Source: an uncultured Lachnospiraceae bacterium (GTDB lineage: Bacteria; Bacillota; Clostridia; Lachnospirales; Lachnospiraceae). From it: a DNA stretch of 7,513 nt. The notes below the pieces were generated by a model. The model was not told the DNA's origin and made no database searches. It saw nothing but the letters and a program-made list of their open reading frames with translations. This document shows, one piece after another, positions 4,891 through 7,513 of the stretch. The stretch lies in contig CAJUJG010000055.1 of NCBI GenBank assembly GCA_910586715.1, forward strand, positions 1-7,513, written 5' to 3'. Numbering within the stretch: position 1 is the first letter of the stretch; each line of letters begins with the position of its first letter. Made by a program: the position numbers and the translations under genes.

Positions 4891-6213
4891 TTATGTATAT
4901 GTATTAAATAACATTCCCGTATAGATGCTTGTCATATAAGGGTTAATGTAGTTTGTGAACGGGTTGGGGTAAGCGCAAATGCGCCTGTCGATATACTCCA
5001 TCGGGTCAAGGGAAATGGAAGTGAGCTTACGCATGATATGGTTTCCGAATCCCTTCAACGCGTCAGTGTCCACGATGTTTTCCGGCTGTTCGTAATCAAG
5101 GCTTGCATCTTCATTTACTTTGATACCGTATTTTTCAAGGTTTTCCCGATGCACGTCAAGAAATTTTGTCATATCCTTGGCAAGAAGCCTTGTGAGTGAG
5201 AGGTCATCTGTCTTGCCCTTCTCATCTGGAATATCAGTGAGCACGCCGTCCAAAAAGTGATTGTAACCGTCCACAAATGTTTCAATATTATGCGAGAGGG
5301 ATTCTGCGTCGGCGTACAACCCAATATCTGCAGCGCCCATACCGTTCTCAGGGTGCAGCGTTACGCGGTAAGCGCCGTGTACGTTAAACGTATTTGAATA
5401 AGAAGATTCTTCACTGCCATTGATGCTATAGATTGCGTTGGATGCTTCCTTGACGTTGTCATTCAGCCCCAAATAATCTACGACACCGTTCCGGTAACTG
5501 GTCTTGTCATCATTAACGGAAAAATGCCTTGCGTTTTGGAATGGAAGACCGTAAGCGTCGGAGGTAAGCTCCAGTGCGGAACGTCCATCCTCTTCGACAA
5601 CCTTGGCGGATACACCGATGTCAGAACTGTTAATCAGGCGTGAAAGCTTGCTTTGCAGTTCTTTGTTGGTTTCCCCATCGTTGATGTTAAATTGCAGCTC
5701 ATAGTGCAGCTTGTTTGTGAGAATATCAAACGAGTAGCTGTCGGGTTTGAGTGATGTTACCTGGCTGGCATTCAGAAAATTTCCTGTGTTTATCTGCGGC
5801 GATGCAAAACTCTCAACCTCAAGTGCGAAGTTTGAGGGAACTTCCGCCTCCGCTTCTTCCGGTACGTATTCTACCGTTGCAAGATTTTCATTGTCGCTGT
5901 ATGCTGTTTTCATGGCAAACAAATCATTGTCATCACCGCTCAGCGAGTTGATGGTCTGCTTTAAACTCTGAGCGCTTTCCTTTAAGTGCACCGCAAATGC
6001 GATGGACTTTGGCGTAGGCTCATTCAGGTAAAGCGGAGCAAAACGGTTTTTCCATTGAATTGCGTTGTATACATTCTGCAGCTCGCTCTGATCATGCGTA
6101 TCATACCGAGAACTGCGCTTGGTTACTTTTCGGTTACTGCTGTCATAATCGCGGCTGCGGTAAGTTGTCAGATACTGATCGTAAATTTGTAATGTTGTAA
6201 AAGAAACCGCCAT
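4891..6213 (-). CDS. Divergent FliD-like (flagellar cap-related) protein
   Basis: The 440-aa protein has the core of the filament cap protein FliD but not its ends. Residues 128-218 resemble the first FliD repeat: FALEVESFASPQINTGNFL, then YELQFNINDGETNKELQSKLSRLI and IGVSAKVVEEDGRSALELTS. GVVDYLGL (243-250) and AIYSINGSEESSYSNTF (260-276) match the FliD region A-x-F-x-x-NG. ADIGLYADAESLSHNIETFVDGYNHFL (295-321) matches the conserved FVDxYN part, and GIKVNEDASLDYE (363-375) the GIxxDxDGxL segment. The usual N-terminal GLASGLDT and the long C-terminal D0 coiled coil are missing. Instead residues 1-70 are a polar unknown region and the tail ends SIYTGMLFNTYT. The start follows a GGGAGGGG ribosome binding site. 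It may be a paralog or an adaptor rather than the cap itself. No clear promoter was found. Confidence 0.8.
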   Translation of the reverse strand: MAVSFTTLQIYDQYLTTYRSRDYDSSNRKVTKRSSRYDTHDQSELQNVYNAIQWKNRFAPLYLNEPTPKSIAFAVHLKESAQSLKQTINSLSGDDNDLFAMKTAYSDNENLATVEYVPEEAEAEVPSNFALEVESFASPQINTGNFLNASQVTSLKPDSYSFDILTNKLHYELQFNINDGETNKELQSKLSRLINSSDIGVSAKVVEEDGRSALELTSDAYGLPFQNARHFSVNDDKTSYRNGVVDYLGLNDNVKEASNAIYSINGSEESSYSNTFNVHGAYRVTLHPENGMGAADIGLYADAESLSHNIETFVDGYNHFLDGVLTDIPDEKGKTDDLSLTRLLAKDMTKFLDVHRENLEKYGIKVNEDASLDYEQPENIVDTDALKGFGNHIMRKLTSISLDPMEYIDRRICAYPNPFTNYINPYMTSIYTGMLFNTYT

Positions 6214-6595
6214 ATATGCCCCTCCCTTCCATAAGATAAATAATTTTATTATGTAAACATATTAAACAAATCGAAACAAAACCTGAAAAGCATTGTCACT
6301 TCTCAAGTTTTGGGGATACGAAGCAGATAAAAATGTCAGAATATTCAGACAACTTATGTCTACGAATCTCCTATATTTAAAGTACCACGAAAAACGAGAA
6401 AAATCAAGTGTTTTTCAATATAAAACATGAAAAAAACAGTGATATTATATAGTATTAATAGGAAGTGATTATGTTAATTTAATAAAGAATAATTTGCGAA
6501 TTGACTGAAAATTTTAAGTTTTGCATAAATATATTTTATCACACTAACACTAAATAAGCGGTATTATATACAGGAGGCATATACGGAAAAAAGGC
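6214..6595. other. AT-rich intergenic region between fliD-like gene and rpmG operon
   Basis: No supportable gene lies here. The left end carries the ribosome binding site of the FliD-like gene (GGAAGGGAGGGG on the minus strand, 6219-6230). The rest is AT-rich with no strong hairpin. A candidate promoter at 6501-6529 is listed separately. An AGGAGG at 6573-6578 has no ATG after it. Confidence 0.7.
6501..6529 (+). promoter_or_regulatory. Possible distal promoter upstream of rpmG
   Basis: TTGACT (6501-6506) is followed after 17 bases by CATAAA (6524-6529), with TG just before the -10. The -35 matches five of six consensus bases and the -10 four of six. It would add a leader of about 200 bases to the rpmG transcript. 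The AT-rich context makes chance matches likely. Confidence 0.35.
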
Positions 6596-6624
6596 TTGAC
6601 TGTGGGAAGGGCATGTGGTATGCT
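6596..6624 (+). promoter_or_regulatory. Sigma-A promoter of the rpmG-secE-nusG operon
   Basis: TTGACT (6596-6601), 17 bases, then TATGCT (6619-6624) gives a five-of-six -35 and a four-of-six -10 at ideal spacing. The spacer is G-rich, unlike the flanks. It would produce a leader of about 100 nt before rpmG. Confidence 0.65.
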
Positions 6625-6729
6625 TGTAAAGCAAGATGCGTCTTAGGTCTTTTTTTTATGCTGTAAAAACTGCGGAGGCATCTGCATGATTAGAACAAGA
6701 AGGATTAGAACGTTAGCGGAGGTGGAATT

Positions 6730-6879
6730 ATGCGTACAAAGATTACATTGGCTTGTACGGAGTGCAAGCAGCGTAACTACAATACCACAAAGGAAAAGAA
6801 AAACCATCCTGACAGAATGGAAATCAAGAAGTATTGTAGATTTTGCAAGACTCACACATTGCACAAAGAAACAAAATAA
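6730..6879 (+). CDS. rpmG: 50S ribosomal protein L33
   Basis: This 49-aa basic protein of the large ribosomal subunit has the standard family length and the opening MRTKITLACTECKQRNY. Two CxxC pairs, CTEC (9-12) and CRFC (36-39), make it the zinc-binding (C+) form, in contrast to cysteine-free paralogs made in zinc shortage. The tail KTHTLHKETK is typical. The start follows GGAGG (6718-6722) at seven bases. It is first in the rpmG-secE-nusG order common in Firmicutes. Confidence 0.97.
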   Translation: MRTKITLACTECKQRNYNTTKEKKNHPDRMEIKKYCRFCKTHTLHKETK

Positions 6880-6921
6880 TCGTTTTGTGTGATCACGGTT
6901 GTGGTCAAATGGAGGTTAACT

Positions 6922-7134
6922 ATGGCAGAAACAGCTAAGAAGGATGCGAAAAAAGACAGCTTCTGGAAAAGCATGAAAACCGAATTCAATAAGATTACAT
7001 GGCCGGACAAGACGGGAACCGTTAAGGAGTCTGTCGCAGTGCTTTGTGTTTCTGTTGTGTTGGGACTTATGATTACGCTGCTTGATACGGTTATCCAGTA
7101 TGGTATCAATTTCCTGACAAGTATCGGAATGTAA
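6922..7134 (+). CDS. secE: Preprotein translocase subunit SecE
   Basis: This is the small essential subunit of the SecYEG channel in the cytoplasmic membrane. The 70-aa length is that of the single-span Gram-positive form. A lysine-rich N-terminus is followed by the amphipathic signature EFNKITWPDKTGTVKES (21-37) and one membrane helix at about 38-65. An in-frame ATG at 6889 lies upstream, but GGAGG (6911-6915), six bases before the ATG at 6922, and the family length both favour 6922. A small hairpin (TGATCAC at 6890-6896, GTGGTCA at 6901-6907, one G-U) precedes the ribosome binding site. Pairing of secE with nusG is conserved across bacteria. Confidence 0.97.
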   Translation: MAETAKKDAKKDSFWKSMKTEFNKITWPDKTGTVKESVAVLCVSVVLGLMITLLDTVIQYGINFLTSIGM

Positions 7135-7151
7135 CAGTGAGGATGAATAGT

Positions 7152-7513
7152 ATGGAAGAAAAGAAGGAAGCCAAGGCGGTAGCCAAGAAGCTGATTACCC
7201 CTACAACAAAGGAATGGCTCCCCGCATCACCCGTGATGCCCGTATCATCAGTGATGCCTGAGTCACAGGAAAGCGCGTCCGAAGAAAAGGCGGAGGAAAC
7301 CGTTGTAAAGGCAAAAAAGCCTGTTGTGGAAGAACCGGAAGTGGAAGAAGTGCACAGCAAGGTGGCTCTGAGCGACAATAAGAGCGGCTTGGGAATGGGC
7401 TGGTATGTGGTTCATACTTATTCAGGCTACGAAAACAAAGTAAAGGCAAATATTGAAAAGGCAATCGAAAACAGGCATCTTGAGAATGAAATCCTTGAGG
7501 TGCGCGTGCCCTT
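7152..7513 (+). CDS. nusG: Transcription elongation/antitermination factor NusG, N-terminally extended, 3' end outside window
   Basis: NusG binds the clamp of RNA polymerase through its NGN domain and affects pausing, termination and coupling to translation. The NGN domain begins at GWYVVHTYSGYENKVK (83-98) and continues to EILEVRVP (113-120), where the window ends; the KOW domain is not seen. Usually this motif lies within the first ten or so residues. Here it is preceded by about 80 residues of low-complexity sequence rich in Glu, Lys, Val and Pro, including a hexapeptide near-repeat PVMPVS-SVMPES (29-40). The extension is in frame without a stop and has its own ribosome binding site (GAGG at 7139-7142) nine bases from the ATG at 7152. 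An in-frame ATG at 7143 abuts that site and is less likely. Confidence 0.95.
   Translation, partial: MEEKKEAKAVAKKLITPTTKEWLPASPVMPVSSVMPESQESASEEKAEETVVKAKKPVVEEPEVEEVHSKVALSDNKSGLGMGWYVVHTYSGYENKVKANIEKAIENRHLENEILEVRVP

Noticed and set aside
6470..6482. Small gene after AGGAAGTGATT-ATG in the intergenic region
   Set aside because: The frame stops after three codons (ATG TTA ATT TAA).
6573..6600. Gene following AGGAGG with TTG start at 6596
   Set aside because: The spacing of about 17 bases is too long, the frame closes after 16 codons, and the TTG is better explained as the -35 of the rpmG promoter.
6625..6729. tRNA gene (for example tRNA-Trp) between promoter and rpmG
   Set aside because: No cloverleaf arms or GTTCRANNC-like T-loop can be found in this stretch.
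6643..7109. Minus-strand ORFs opposite rpmG and secE
   Set aside because: They are antisense to well-conserved genes, have no ribosome binding sites and encode no recognisable features.
7106..7464. Minus-strand ORFs opposite nusG
   Set aside because: Ser/Thr/Phe-rich low-complexity translations mirror the Glu/Lys-rich NusG extension, so they are shadows.

Overview
The window looks like a motility and flagellin-modification locus from a low-to-moderate GC, flagellated Clostridia bacterium, most likely of the Lachnospiraceae type (Roseburia, Butyrivibrio or Eubacterium rectale relatives). This rests on the flagellin sequence, the strong GGAGG ribosome binding sites, the AT-rich intergenic DNA, a sigma-28 (SigD/FliA) promoter, and the start of an rpmG-secE-nusG cluster. 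The assignment is an inference from protein style, not a database match.

Layout. Positions 1-64 hold four perfect copies of a 16-bp repeat. A short leader follows, then a complete flagellin gene (129-1556, +) and a bidirectional terminator. Two minus-strand genes come next: a small helical protein of possible export-chaperone type (1627-2100) with its own sigma-28 promoter, and a family 2 glycosyltransferase (2210-3487) with an unusual active-site loop and a C-terminal extension. A second family 2 glycosyltransferase with a TPR-like tail (3669-4763, +) is divergently transcribed from it. After a GC-rich double-palindrome module and a terminator comes a convergent minus-strand gene for a divergent FliD-like protein (4891-6213). 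An AT-rich gap of about 380 bp separates this from a housekeeping operon on the + strand: rpmG (L33, 6730-6879), secE (6922-7134) and the 5' part of nusG (7152 to the window end). That nusG encodes an unusual N-terminal extension of about 80 residues.

How the parts may work together. Flagellin is the filament subunit. The two glycosyltransferases are plausible flagellin O-glycosylation enzymes, the FliD-like protein is related to the filament cap, and the small helical protein may be a late flagellar chaperone. The most interesting signal is at RNA level. The flagellin leader has a GGA in the triloop of a hairpin and a second GGA in a perfect ACANGGANGT context over the Shine-Dalgarno sequence, which is the two-site layout by which CsrA represses hag in Bacillus subtilis. 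The 16-bp repeats upstream of the gene and the segment just after its stop codon can also fold into hairpins with a GGA triloop. This suggests, without proving, a multi-site CsrA-binding or CsrA-titrating flagellin transcript. The shared sequence also suggests that another flagellin gene ends just left of the window.
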